A stretch of 64,000 bases of DNA from Deuterostichococcus epilithicus (taxonomy: Eukaryota; Chlorophyta; Trebouxiophyceae; Prasiolales; Stichococcaceae). Shown piece after piece: positions 46,660-59,600 of this stretch (position 1 is the stretch's first letter; the number at the start of each line of letters is the position of its first letter). Location of the stretch: the NCBI GenBank assembly GCA_033439295.1, contig JAVTLE010000014.1, forward strand, positions 2,418,001 to 2,482,000, written 5' to 3'. Position numbers and translations under genes: made by a program. The notes under the pieces were generated by a model. It was not told where the DNA came from, did not search any database, and saw only the letters and a list, made by a program, of their open reading frames with translations.

Positions 46660-49634
46660 ATGCCCGGCGAACCGCCGGTGGCGGCACCCAGCACGGAGGC
46701 ACCCAGCACGGAGGTGGTAGCCGGCTCTGGCCGGGAGCAGCACCTGCAAGCCGCGCTGGAGGCATCGCATGTATGGGTGCAGCTGGCCTGTCCTGGCCAG
46801 CTGCAGGAGCACATCGAGCGAGAGGTAGGTTGCTGCTACCCGATGTCATGCGGTTGCCGCTGCTGCACCTGCAGACATCTCGAGGACCTCGACTCGAAGC
46901 ACCCGGATATATAGTATGATGCAGATCATGACTTTTATACAGCTTGCGTGCACGAGCAGGTGGCGCTGCTGTCGCCTTTCGTTCAGCGAGAGGTGCTGCG
47001 CAGCGGGCACGGCGTGTCAGAGACTGACCCTGTCATACTGCCGAAGCAGGTGCGGCCCATTCTTCATGTGTGCACGTACGATCGGCTTGCATCGCCATCT
47101 CCTCATCTCGGCCTGGACCCTCTCCTTTGCCGTCCCACGTCAACCCTTCACAGGGACGCCCAATGCAGGCACTGCAACGGTGCAAACTCCTGTGCACACG
47201 GCAGGTGACGCGCGAGGTGCTGACGCTGCTGCTGACGTATTGCCGCTACCATCGGGTGCCGGGGCACTCTGACAAGGAGCGTAAGGCGTTCGACGAGAAG
47301 TTCATACGGCTGGACACGCGGCGCCTGTGCGAGCTCACGTCCGCCGCTGACAGGTGGGCGTGCTGCTGCTGCGTGTGGGGCTGGACCAGGCCATGCTTCC
47401 TTGGGATGCGGCCCGAGCTGCTCAAACGTCCGCTGGATGACACCCGCCCATGCGACCTTGCATTGTCCCGCGCCGTGCTCAAGGAGTCGCCTGTTCGGCT
47501 TGCCAATGCCGCCAGCAGTCATGCCGATGTTTGCGCTGGTGTCCGTCCAACGTGCAGCCTGGAGATGAAGCCGCTTGTGGACCTTACATCCCGCGCGCTG
47601 GCGCGCATGATCGAGGGCAAGAGCCCCGAGGAGATCCGCGCCACCTTCAACCTGCCGGACGACCTGACGGAGGAGGAGAAGCTGGAACCGCTTAAGTCGG
47701 GGCTGGCGGACGCCCGCATCAAACTCCTCAACAAGCTGTACGCCAAGAAGCGGCAGGCGCGTCGGCGTTACCATGGGCGAAACCCCATGTGTGTGTGTCC
47801 TGACCTTGCTCCATCAGCCACCGCCTCGTAGCTGCACTGACGGGCTGTCCTGTTGAGGTTGTACTGATCATCGCTCGTGCGTGAGTGCTTGCCCTGAATG
47901 GCGGGGCAGATTTGAAACCGTCTGGTGACTCTTCACTCCTGCATGTTTGAGAGAGCCACTGTGGCATGTCATCAATCGACCTGTGACCTTGATCCTCTGA
48001 CATGGCGCAGAGCCTGGCGGTGAAGAAGGCGTCAATTGGTCAACTGCCGGCGCCTGCATCAAGCACGCCGGCAGATGACAAGCGACCGCTAGAGCAGCTG
48101 CTAAACTTCATCCAGGACGGCGCCTCCAATGGCAGGTGTGTCCTGCTCGAGTACTATTTATAGGAGGCTGGATGTGAGTGCCCTGCTGTCCAGGTTTTTA
48201 TGAAAATTCTGTGCGATCCACCATACGCTTCTGCGAGGTCGAGCCAGAGCTTGGCGGAGCTGCTGCGCTTGACAAGCATGCTTGCTGCTGTGCAGCGGAA
48301 AGGGGAAGGGTAAGGCCAAGAGGAAAAAGGGGCGCTCGAAACGTGGCGATGCATTGGCGACCGGCGCAGAGGGCAGCGCCTCCGATGAGGCCCAGCCCGA
48401 CGGCGCCGCCCAGAACGGCTGCGCGGCCGGCGCCGCCAACACTGCGGCGGCCGCGCCTCCGTCTTCTGCGGCGTTGCCGGCAGCCGCCCAGCAGCCGAGG
48501 CCGCCGGCAGCCTGGCTCGCAGCGGCAGCACAGGCCGCGCAGCCGAGCCACGCGCTCCATCATCTCCACAGCGACAGCGACGACGCGGTCAGCGACCTGG
48601 CGCGCCGCCTGCAGGACGAATGGCAGGTGCCGAGTTGCCGCTTGACACTGCTGGGACTCCCCGTAGCCCCAGTGACGCCCTGCTGTCTGCTGTTGGCTTC
48701 GCATCAGGGTTTCCAGCACGCATTGCCGAGTGCCCGCGTCGGCAACGGCCTCTCTGCCTCAGTTAGCTGGTCGCCTCAATCGGTCATTGGGTGGCTGGCA
48801 ACCGGCGCAAGTGCAATGCTCAGACGCCATGGACGTGCGCAGGTGCCGCGCGCGGAGACGGTGTCGGCGCTGACCAGCCTGCGGGACTTCAGGGCGCGCC
48901 TGCCCAATGGCGGCGCCTGCTCGGGCAGCGATGCGGAGACCACGGACTCGGGCAGCGACTGCGACGGCGATGACTTCTCTGAGGAGGAGGAGGAGGAGAC
49001 AGACGACGACAGCTCGGGGTCGGCCTCCGTTCTCCCCTCCGCCCAGCTCGCAGACGGCGCGCATCGCGGCCCCCGGCCTGCACCAGCAGCGAGCGCTGGC
49101 GGCGGCGGCGCCGGCGGCGACGCGGACGGCCCCGCGGCAGCCAACGCAGCGGCGCACATTGCGGCAGCCCCCAGCGCTCCGCTTGGCGAGTCTGCTGTGG
49201 ACCGTCTGCACAGGCTGGTGGCGGCGCAGGCTCGGCCACCGCCTGCGGTCGCGCCAGCCGCTGCCGCTGCGTCAACCCGGGCCTCGGAACAGCCGGCAAG
49301 CGTGTCTGCAGCTGCAGCCTTGGAGCCTCGAGCTGACGCGGCATCAGCCGGCAGCGACAGGCCCGCCGTCCGCGGCGTCGCGCCGGTTGGCCCGGCGTGG
49401 CAGATGACGCAGATGCCAGACAGCGGGGACTTCCAGGCGCTGTCCGCCGTGCTGCGGCAGTTCCTGGCGGCAGTCGAAGGCAGCCCTGCGCTGGCCGTCA
49501 ACCCGACAGAGGTGCAGGCGGCGCGGCTGGGCCTGGTGCACGGCACGGACGGCAGCGTGTGTGCGCGGGCTGCCTCGGGCGCCAGCGTGCAGATGTTGTG
49601 GCGCTTCTCGCCGCCGACGGCGCCGGGCTCATGA
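46660..49634 (+). CDS. SKP1-like protein 21 homologue
   Basis: A member of the plant ASK20/ASK21 branch of SKP1 proteins, which carry a SKP1 fold plus a long C-terminal tail. Seven exons give 616 aa: 46660-46824, 46960-47049, 47205-47353, 47558-47756, 48011-48135, 48296-48626 and 48843-49634. After an Ala/Ser/Pro start, the BTB/POZ-like part reads SHVWVQLACPGQLQEHIERE, VALLSPFVQREV, LTYCRYHRVPGHSDKERKAF and LCELTSAADSLEMKPLVDLT. The SKP1 dimerisation part is MIEGKSPEEIRATFNLPDDLTEEEKLEPL, a hallmark match to ASK21. Then LLNKLYAKKRQ, a basic KGKAKRKKGRSKRG segment, and an acidic, Ala-rich tail (about 260 residues in the last exon). The intron at 47757 has a GC donor. SCF-type ubiquitin ligase binding is likely for the fold, but the role of this branch is unclear. 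Confidence 0.92.
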
Positions 49635-50635
49635 TGTGGCAGTGCCTGTCCGCTGCCGCCAGACCAGACTGGCAATATGCAGCCTGGGGTTGTCTGCATC
49701 AAGTGCGCAGGCCTGGCTGGCAGCGCCAGCAGACGTGACTTCGAGTCACCAGTTTTGTCGGGTTAAATTAATGTGCGTTGCCAGACTGTTGCTAGACCAC
49801 TTGCGTCATCTCTCGTCTGCCACAGACAGGTTGGTAATCTAGGAGGAAGCAATTCGCTGATGAGTCATTGCCCTTCACAATCCAGGCTTGCAGGCCTTTC
49901 GAGGACCTTCCACCCTCGATGCATAAATTCTGCTGGCCGCACGCTTCGCTGGCCAGTTGTACGCAGAGTCTGTCAGCTTGAGCTGGGAGCTGACGACAAG
50001 CCGGCCAGCCTGCGCGATTACTCGGCCGGCAAGGGCCGCCAGCGAGCGTGTGCACGAGGCAGACCAAGCGGCGTGATCCGGATGTCTGGGGAGCATAACG
50101 ACTGCTGAAGCCGCACCATGGTGCGCATCCACTGTACAGCCCAGTACAGTCCAACCCGCGGCCGGTTTTGACGGTCTAATGCTAGTTTCATTAGTAACAA
50201 CGTAGAAAGAAACTGCACACCAGCGCAAACAAGGTCCGGCTTTGCTCATGAACGACGTGAGGAGAACGCGTTGATGTATCTTCGGGAGCATACTCAGTTC
50301 TCCTGCGCCAGCGGCGACATGCTTTGACATACTTTCGGAAAACCGCCAGCTGGCATCGCATGTGCATGCCAGGCTGCCTTGTTGTTCCTCTAAATCCAGC
50401 GTTTCAGGTCGTTCGAGCACAAATAACGGAATTTCTGGGATGTTTGCATCATTCCGCTCTCTGTTGCGTGTCCATTGTAGCAGCACCGGCGCGGCCTTTT
50501 GTCAGCTTTTTACAACGCTGCAGATGCATGTGTCAGACATGGCCAGCAGAGTAGTATCGAGATGATGCTGTCAAACGATTTCTTGGGTTCCTGTAGACAA
50601 GATGATCAGTCCTGCGTGCGCTCTAGTCTGTGCAC
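49635..50635. other. Intergenic region before the Pro-rich/kelch gene
   Basis: A head-to-tail gap of about 1 kb. A 203-residue minus-strand open frame (50486-49875) has no recognisable motif and was not accepted. I see no other gene. The promoter of the following gene should lie here. Confidence 0.4.
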
Positions 50636-53600
50636 ATGCCGTGTCTTGTACAATTCTACGTATGTGGTTCCATCTTGACCACGTGCTTCCAGGTCGTGCA
50701 GGTGCGCTGGCGGTCTGCACGCCGTATAACGCTGGCCGCTCTTACCATTCTTCTCCTTCTGGCCTGCAATGGCGGCAGTGCGCATGTCGCCACTGCCAGT
50801 GCTGCCATCAATGCAAACCAGCGGGCTCTCGTGAGAGTGGCCAGCGCACAGGACCGCACAGAGCTGAGGTCGCTGCTGACTGGCGGCGGACAGACCGACG
50901 CACAGGTGGGCATACGCTGGCAGTTCGAACCGCACCATCACTGTCTGCCGCCGCCCGCCAAATAGCGCGCTTGCGCGACTGGATGATCTGGAATACTGGG
51001 GGGCGGACCGAACGTCTGCTCAGGTAGCAAAACTTGACGAGGATGACAGCACGGGAGTACCGCTTGTGCTGAATCCAATATTGGCTGAAAATGATCCGTA
51101 GGGAATTCCCTAGAATGGGTGTGCTCCAGTTCATGTGGCAGCGGTCTGGACATGCAAGGTGCAGCATAGGATGGCTTCCCGGGATCTGGCTCTGATCCTA
51201 CAGCACCGATTCAGCGGTATATATAAGCAAACGCCGAGGCACGTTGGTCGTGCGATCTGCAGCAGGGCGGCGCTGATACCAAACATACTACACCCCAGAG
51301 AACTGCATTTGGCACAGTGCGCACGCAGAACCAATTGGCTTCTGGACCATTTCATATGCGCTGTTCATGTCGTGACACAGGTCAAAATGGTGCGCAAGGC
51401 GACCGCGCCTTGATGTGATGATCGTAATGTCGCACAGGTGCGAGCGGTGCTGGAGGCGTGCGCCGCCCAATCCGCCGCCAGCGGCGGTAGGTGTCGCCAG
51501 CTCAGCCGCTACATTGCCGACTGCATTCGGGTACGCAGCGTGCTGAATTGCAGCCCGTCACAACCTGCTGCTCTCTGCAACCAACTGATCTGCTCGTTGC
51601 ACATCTCTGCTAGTTGCATATCTCTGCATAGAAGAAAACGTATCGGACACGTGCGCTGCGGATGTCGAGTTGGTCGAGTTTTGCAACAGGCACCTTGCTG
51701 TTCGCCACTGAGCACTGACGCCACAGGCACTAGTAGCAGAGTGGCATCGACGTAATTAATTGCACAACTCCTCTTTGCATCGTGTCAATGTCTTGTCTCA
51801 TACACTGTCTTCTCCCCACACCGCAGGCGCACGGTTCCAGGTGCCTTCGGTGCACGTTCAGCCGCATCGAGCACATCGATGATTCGATGTCCAAGTGCAC
51901 AGCGGTGAGTGTCTGCAGGCATTGGATTTGCTTCATGGGCACAACATGGCACAGCAACACCCTCCTCAGCTCCGATGTGATAACCACGCATGCTGCACAT
52001 CGCAGGTCCGAAACCCGCTCCGCTTCACCATCAGAGATGGCAGGCCAGGTAGGCTGCTGCCTTGCGAGACCATGAAGGTCTGCAATTGTGGCAGAGATGC
52101 AGTTCTTTCGAGCTGAAGGCCTTGGAACACCTGGAACTCTGACGTCGGAGCAACGTCGTCCCTGCAAGGCCCTCGGTGGTCTTCCCAATTATGCCTCTAT
52201 CATATATTGCAGTGCCAAAGCCAGGACTGCAGCCGGGCCGCTCCCGTGACGGCGCCGTTGCCTGTCCTGCGGGCACCGCAAAGCGGAACCCCGGGGCATA
52301 TCGTTGCCTCCGATGCAGGGGACGCGGGTATCAGCCGAGACCCGGACAGACTCACTGTCTGCAGTGTCGCGGGCCGTCCACTGTCAATGCCGCTCGGACC
52401 ACATGCAGTGAGTCACCTCAGCCGTACGAAAGCTATGTTGTGTGTTGCACGACAAGCATGCTTCAGCATGTCTATACAACGAGAAGTCCAGCATGGGCAG
52501 GTGTCCATGGGATCCACATTACAACAAACCTTCATCGGGTGCAGATGAAGATCCTCAAGTGCACTGCCGCAATTCTCTGCCCTTTGCCACGGCCTCCACA
52601 TCAAAACCCGTGTCATTCTGCCTGCAGAGGCGCCTACCACCCGCGCACCGATGCGTACCCCGACCGCCACTCCCACGACATTGCCCATGGGGACGCCAGC
52701 AGCCGCGCCTCCAGAGCACCCGACGGCAGCACCAACTGCTGCATCAACTAGCCAGCCAACCGGCAGCCCTGCTGGAGTGCCTACCGGCACGGTAACGGGA
52801 GCGCCAACAGCGCCATCAACTGCGGCGCCGGTGGCGGCGCCATCGGCCGCCCCCGCAGCGCAGCCGCCGCAATCGCCAGCGGTGGCCGGCAGCGTGAATC
52901 TGGACGAAGTGCCGCTCGGCATGCAATCACCCAGCGGGTTTGACGTCGCGCCATGGCTGACGTTCGTCAACTTCACTGTGGTGGCGGCGGCAGGCGATTT
53001 CTCCGGCCTCGCCGCCAGTGGCAACCGGGTACGTAGGTTTTGATTCTTACTGTCTGTGTGTTTTAAGGGAAAATCATATACTCTGCGTTCCCCAGGCGGG
53101 TGCAGATTGCTGATGTTCACCACAATTCCCATTGCATGGGGTTGGCAGCTGGCGACCCTTTCAAACTCGCCACGAATTTGCTCTGCACTTTCGATTGATT
53201 GGCTGTAGCGAGTCCAAATGCGCGACAGCCCTGTGTCGATGATGCTGAAGGATAGCCATTCCAATGTGTAGGCCAATCATCTTGGCGACGCGGCAACACA
53301 TTGCAGTGCAGCTGCAGACAGCGCTACTCAGATGGTTGTGCATACACTCTGGGTGTCCCCTAGCAGCACGTGCATAGATCTCGAGATTCATGTGGTCTCT
53401 CGTGCAGGTAATGACGCAACTGGACGGGACAGACTCCGCCTCCTTTGTGCGCATCGATGGCAAGACATTCGACCTGGTGTCACTGTACATTGCCAGGTGC
53501 GAGAGTTTGACAGAAGAACACGAACGTCTGAATGTGGAGCAAAATCTGTGCAGCGTGATGCCTGCAGCCATGACCAGTCAGAATGTGTGCCGAATGATGC

Positions 53601-56600
53601 AGCAGTACGGTGTCAGGTCGCATTGAGTTGCACCTCTCAAGCGCTGCCCTCCCGATGCTGATTTGCAGTTTCCAGTGCCGCCTTGGACATGATGGCGCGG
53701 GTAACGCACTATGCGCCGCCGGCCGGCCAGCCAAACGTCGGCATCCATTGAATACTGAAATCCTGTCCTGGTTTCCGATTGCAGTGCGGATCGGACGACA
53801 GCGTTGCGCATAACTCTCACCACACAGCCGCCCGGCCAGCCGGACCGCACTATCGACCTGCAGCCCGGCGGCAGTCCGCAATTGGAGATCCTAAAGCTAC
53901 AGCATATCACAAGCGTCACGTTTACCCCAGAGCTGCTGCCGGCTGCTCTGAACGGCCGCCGCTTGGCCCGGCAAGCTGCCCGAAGCCCTGCGACTCTACA
54001 TCCTATTCATGGCCACGGGCGCGCATTGTGGCAGGTTTCCGCGACCCAGACCTCATACGCGCTGTCCGACATTCTGGTGACGGAGTCGGCGCCGCAGCCG
54101 CCACCGCGACTGCCGCCAGCTGGCAGCCCTCCGACCGACAGCCCTACGGCTCGGCCGACAGCAACGCCAACAGCAGCGCCCAATCCTGCGCCGAGTGCCA
54201 GCCCCACAGCCGCGCCGGCGGAAACACCCACCGCAGCGCCATCGGCGCTGCCAACAGCCGCACCAACGGCCTCCCCGACGGCCACGCCAACAGCTGTGCC
54301 CACTGGTGCCCCGTCACTTGCGCCACCCGCCGCGCCCACCTCGCAGCCAACCGCCGCGCCCACTCCGCCGCCGACTGCCGCGCCGACATTGCGGCCGACT
54401 GCCGCGCCTTCTGCCGCGCCAACTGTCGCACCCACCCTGGCGCCAACAGCATTGCCNTCTGCAACGCCGACATCGGCTCCCACCCAAGGGTCGACTTCTG
54501 CACCAACAGGCCAGCCGAGCGCGCAACCCACTGCGGAGCCAACAGCAACTCCTACAGCCGGCCCGACATCTGTACCAGCTTCAACCCCGCCACTGCCATT
54601 GCCTCCAGCGTCAGCTGCGACCGGGCCGCCGCCCAACACCCCGGCCGCCATCATGCAGCCACCCAACATCCCAGCGAAAGGCTCGTCCCCGCCTCCCAGA
54701 GTGCCTTCTGCCAGAACGCCACCACCGGGCACATCGGCCACTTCAGCGTTGCCCCCGCCAGGCTCGCCAGTTGCTGCGCCGCCTCTAGGCACAGCAGCCA
54801 TGTCCACGCCGCCTCCAGGCATGCCGGCAGCGTCAGTGCCGCCTTCAGTCACGGCGGCAGCATCCACGCCGCCTCCGGGAACATCAGCAGCTGCAGCTCT
54901 GCCTCCCAGTGTGCCTGCCGCCAGCATGCCGCCACCGGGCACGCCAGCAGGGTCAGGCTTGCCGCCAGGCTCACCAGTGTCTTCAGCGCCGCCTCCGGGC
55001 ATGCCGGCAAAACTTGCGCCGCCACCAGCCACGGCGGCAGCGTCCACGCTGCCTCCGGGCATGCCGGTAATGGTTGCGCCGCCAACAGCCACGGCGGCAG
55101 CGTCCGCGCCGCCTCCGGGAACGTCAGCAGCCTCGGATCCGCCTCCGGGGCTGCCTTCTGCCAGCGAGCCGCCACTGGGCATGCCGGCCATGTCAGTGCC
55201 GCCTCCCAGCCTGCCAGCACCTTCTGCATCGTATCCAGGCACGCCGATCGCTTTGGGCCCTGGACCGCCGCCACAGCCGCCTCCGTCAACACCGCCCAGC
55301 CCACCTCCAGAACGGCCGCGGCTGCCGCCGCCAGCGGCTCCACCACAACTGCCTCCATTGCCACCGCCAGCGGCTTTGCCNCATCCTNNCCNTTCACCCC
55401 CGCCGGGGCCGCCGCCACAGCCCCCACCGAGCCCACCACCACAGCCTCCGCCGCTGCCGCCGCCGGCACCACCGCCACAGCCTCGGCCACCGCTGCCGCC
55501 AGGACCACCACCAGAGCCTCCGCCACTGCCGCCGCGAGCACCACCGCCACAGCCTCCCCTTCGCCATTGCAAGCGCTACTTCCCCAGCCTCCCCCTCTTC
55601 GATTTCAGGGCCGCCGCCACAGCCTCCACCGAGCCCACCACCGCAGCCGACCCCTTCGACGCCGCAAGCGCCGCCTCCACAACCCCCACCGAGCTCACCT
55701 CCACAGCCTCCCCTTCACCGCCGCCAGGACAGCCGCCTCAGCCCCCACCGAGCCCACCGCCACAGCCTCCGCCGCTGCAGCCGCAAGCACCGCCGCCACA
55801 GCCTCTGCCGTCGCCGCCGCTANCGCCACCGCCGCAGCCTCCCCCTTTGACGCCACCAGGGCCGCCTCCACAGCCCCCACCGAGCCCATCACAGCCTCCG
55901 CCGCTGGCGGCGGCAGCACCACTGCCACAGCCTCCGCCACTGCCACCGCCGGCACCACTGCCACAGCCTCCCCCTCACCGCCGCCCGGGCCGCCGCCACA
56001 GCCTCCGCCTTTACCGCCGCCAGGGCCGCCTCCACAGCCCCCACCGAGCCCACCACAGCCTCCGCCGCTGCCACCGCCAGCACCACCGTCACAGCCTCCC
56101 CTTCACCCCCGCCCGGGCCGCCCCCACAGCCTCCACCGAGCCCACCATCACAGCCTCCGCCGGTGCCGCCGCCAGCGCCGCTGACACAGCCTCCGCCGCT
56201 GCAGCCGCAAGCACCGCCGCCACAGCCTCCGCCGTCGCCGCCGCTAGCGCCACCGCCGCAGCCTCCCTCTTCGACGCCACCAGGGCCGCCTCCACAGCCC
56301 CCGCCAAGCACCACCACCACAGCCACCACCGCTGCCGCCGCCCGGGCCGCCGCCGCAGCCTCCACCGAGCCCACCGCCTCAGCCTCCCCCTTCACCGCCG
56401 CCCGGGCTGCTGCCACATCCTCCGCCTTTACCGCCGCCAGGGCCGCCTCCACAGCCCCCACCGAGCCCACCACCACAGCCTCCGCCGTTGCCACCGCCAG
56501 CACCACCGCCACAGCCTCCCCCTTCACCGCCGCCCGGCCCGCCGCCACATCCTCCGCCTTTACCGCCGCCAGGGCCGCCTCCACAGCCCCCACCGAGCCC

Positions 56601-59600
56601 ACCACCACAGCCTCCGCCGTTGCCACCGCCAGCACCACCGCCACAGCCTCCCCCTTCACCGCCGCCCGGGCCGCCACCACAGCCTCCACCGAGCCCCCCA
56701 TCACAGCCTCCGCCGGTGCCGCCGCCAGCACCACTGCCACAGCCTCCCCCTTCACCGCCGCCCGGGCTGCCGCCACAGCCTCCACCGAGCCCACCGCCTC
56801 AGCCTCCCCCTTCACCGCAGCCCGGGCCGCCGCCTCATACTCCGCCTTTACCGCCGCCAGGGCCGCCTCCACAGCCCCCACCGAGCCCACCACCACAGCC
56901 TCCGCCGTTGCCACCGCCAGCACCACCGCCACAGCCTCCGCCGTTGCCACCGCCAGCACCACCGCCACAGCCTCCACCGAGCCCACCATCACAGCCTCCG
57001 CCGGTGCCGCCGCCAGCACCACTGCCACAGCCTCCCCCGCTGCAGCCGCAAGCACCACCACCACAGCCTCCGCCGCTGCCACCGCCAGCACCACCGCCAC
57101 AGCCTCCCCCTTCACCGCCACCAGCGCCGCCGCCACAGCCTCCGCCTTTACCGCCGCCACGGCCGCCTCCACAAGCCCCACCGAGCCCACCACCACAGCC
57201 TCCGCCGCTGCCACCGCCAGCACCACCGCCACAGCCTCCCCCTTCACCACCGCCCGGGCCGCCGCCACAGCCTCCGCCTTTACTGTTGCCAGGGCCGCCT
57301 CCACAGCCCCCGCCGAGCACCACCACCACAGCCACCACCGCTGCCGCCGCCCGGGCCGCCGCCGCAGCCTCCACCGAGCCCACCGCCTCAGCCTCCCCCT
57401 TCACCGCCGCCCGGGCCGCCGCCACAGCCTCCGCCTTTACCGCCGCCAGGGCCGCCTCCACAGCCCCCACCGAGCCCACCACCGCCTCCGCCGCTGCCAC
57501 CGCCAGCACCACCGCCACAGCCTCCGCCTTCACCGCCGCCCGGGCCGCCGCCACAGCCTCCGCCTTTACCGCCGCCAGGGCCGCCTCCACAGCCCCCACC
57601 GAGCCCACCACCACAGCCTCCGCCATTGCCACCGCCAGCACCACCGCCACAACCTCCCCCTTCACCGCCACCAGCGCCGCCGCCACAGCCTCCGCCTTTA
57701 CCGCCGCCACGGCCGCCTCCACAGCCCCCACCGAGCCCACCACCACAGCCTCCGCGGCTGCCACCGCCAGCACCACCGCCACCAGCCTCCCCCTTCACCA
57801 CCGCCCGGGCCGCCGCCACAGCCCCCACCAAGCCCACCGCCTCAGCCTCCCCCTTCACCGCCGCCCGGGCCGCCTCCACAGCCCCCACCGAGCCCACCAC
57901 CACAGCCTCCGCCGCTGCCACCGCCAGCACCACCGCCACACCCTCCCCTTCACCGCCGCCCAGGCCGCCGGCACAGCCCCAACCGAGCCCACCGCCTCAG
58001 CCTCCCCCTTCACCGCCGCCCGGGCCGCCGCCACAGCCCCCACCGAGCCCACCGCCTCAGCCTCCCCTTCACCGCCGCCCGGGCCGCCGCCACAGCCTCC
58101 GCCTTTACCGCCGCCAGGGCCGCCTCCACAGCCCCCACCGAGCCCACCACCACAGCCTCCGCCGCTGCCGCCGCCAGCACCACCGCCACAGCCTCCCCCT
58201 TCACCGCCGCCCGGGCCGCCGCCACAGCCCCCACCGAGCCCACCGCCTCAGCCTCCCCTTCACCGCCGCCCGGGCCGCCGCCACAGCCCCCACCGAGCCC
58301 ACCACCACAGCCTCCGCCGCTGCCACCGCCAGCACCACCGCCACAGCCTCCCCCTTCACCGCCGCCCGGACCGCCGCCACAGCCTCCACCGAGCCCACCA
58401 CCACAGNNTCNGNNNCNGCCGCCGCCAGGGCCGCCTCCACAGCCCCCACCGAGCGGCCTTTTCGGATCTTTATTGGTTGCAGGTGAGTCCACCAAGAGGC
58501 GGTTGTCTGTATGTGTGGCCAGGCGCCGCACGCCTGCCTTCGATTCACAGGCTGCTGACCTTACAAAAGCAGGCTTAGCACTTCATCTTCACCGCTGCCT
58601 TCAGAGGCCCTGTCATGCTGCTCTGCAGAAGCGGGACTTGCTCGATCCTTTTATACTCTGCCGACTACTGGGTAAGTAGGTCACTTTCCTTTGCCGTGCG
58701 CAGGTGGACTTGATCCTCCCACTGATACGCAGCCCGAGATCCTGGTGAGACCAGACGCTTCACTGTCCAACTGGACTGCCACCACTGGCGCTGACACCGC
58801 CAGTCGTCAGGGTGCCGTACTGGTGCGGCTTTGCTATCTTTCTCCGGCTTGAGACGCCCGGGATCGCGCGTCCGCAAAGCAGCACAGTTGCAGCAACATG
58901 GGAGCACTACTAACAGTTGCAGAGCGCAGTTCCAGTGTCCAGCTGGTTTGCACAGGCGCCAACACCGCCAGACTGGCAGGCATTGTACCACTGCGAGATG
59001 TATAGAGTTGATTTGCTGCATGCGTGCGTGCATGCAAGACTCAGCGAGTGTGTGCCAGCAAGCTGCTGGCCTGAAGCACCCTGCCGGCACAACTAGCTTC
59101 TGCGATGCAACACTGCCGTGACATTGCAATCACTCTCAGCAACATGTATCGTTTTATATGGTTCATGATAGTTTGGTAGTCTGAGCTTGGGCTTGCATGA
59201 TAATGCATGGGTTGCCCATCGACGGGTCAGCTCTCCTGCCTTTCAGGTGGCGCTGCCCCCCGGCTCCAATGCTGGTGGATACACGGCAATGGCGGTTGCG
59301 GGCGTCGGCACTTCGGATTCGAGTCTATACTCACCGGTCAACCGCACTTGGACTACCACGGGTCCGAACGTTGCTTACTCCGACATTACAGGAGGAGATC
59401 CGCCAGGTGAGCGCCACTGCGTTCCGTCTGGCTGCCCTGTGCACATCAACATATATGCTGTCAGGAGAGGCGGCGCAATAATGTATGCATTTCTCGCGTC
59501 AGCGCCATGTTGGAACGGAATGCCGGACTGCGCTCCCGCAACACCAGTGTCGACCATGGCAGCGGCCTGGTGGTGCCACCGATTCCGCGACGAGTGTATC

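Noticed and set aside
49875-50486. 203-residue minus-strand frame between the SKP1-like and Pro-rich/kelch genes
   Set aside because: No recognisable motif, no supporting splice structure, and atypical composition.
54007-57782. Long minus-strand Gly-rich open frames (up to 521 residues) over the Pro-rich region
   Set aside because: They are the antisense shadow of the CCN repeat. Stops are absent because the repeat lacks the needed trinucleotides, and there is no start context or splice support.
58490-58680. Continuation of plus frames past the polyproline end
   Set aside because: A strong GTGAGT donor at 58483 and an in-phase acceptor at 58703 indicate an intron here. The read-through text has no domain character.
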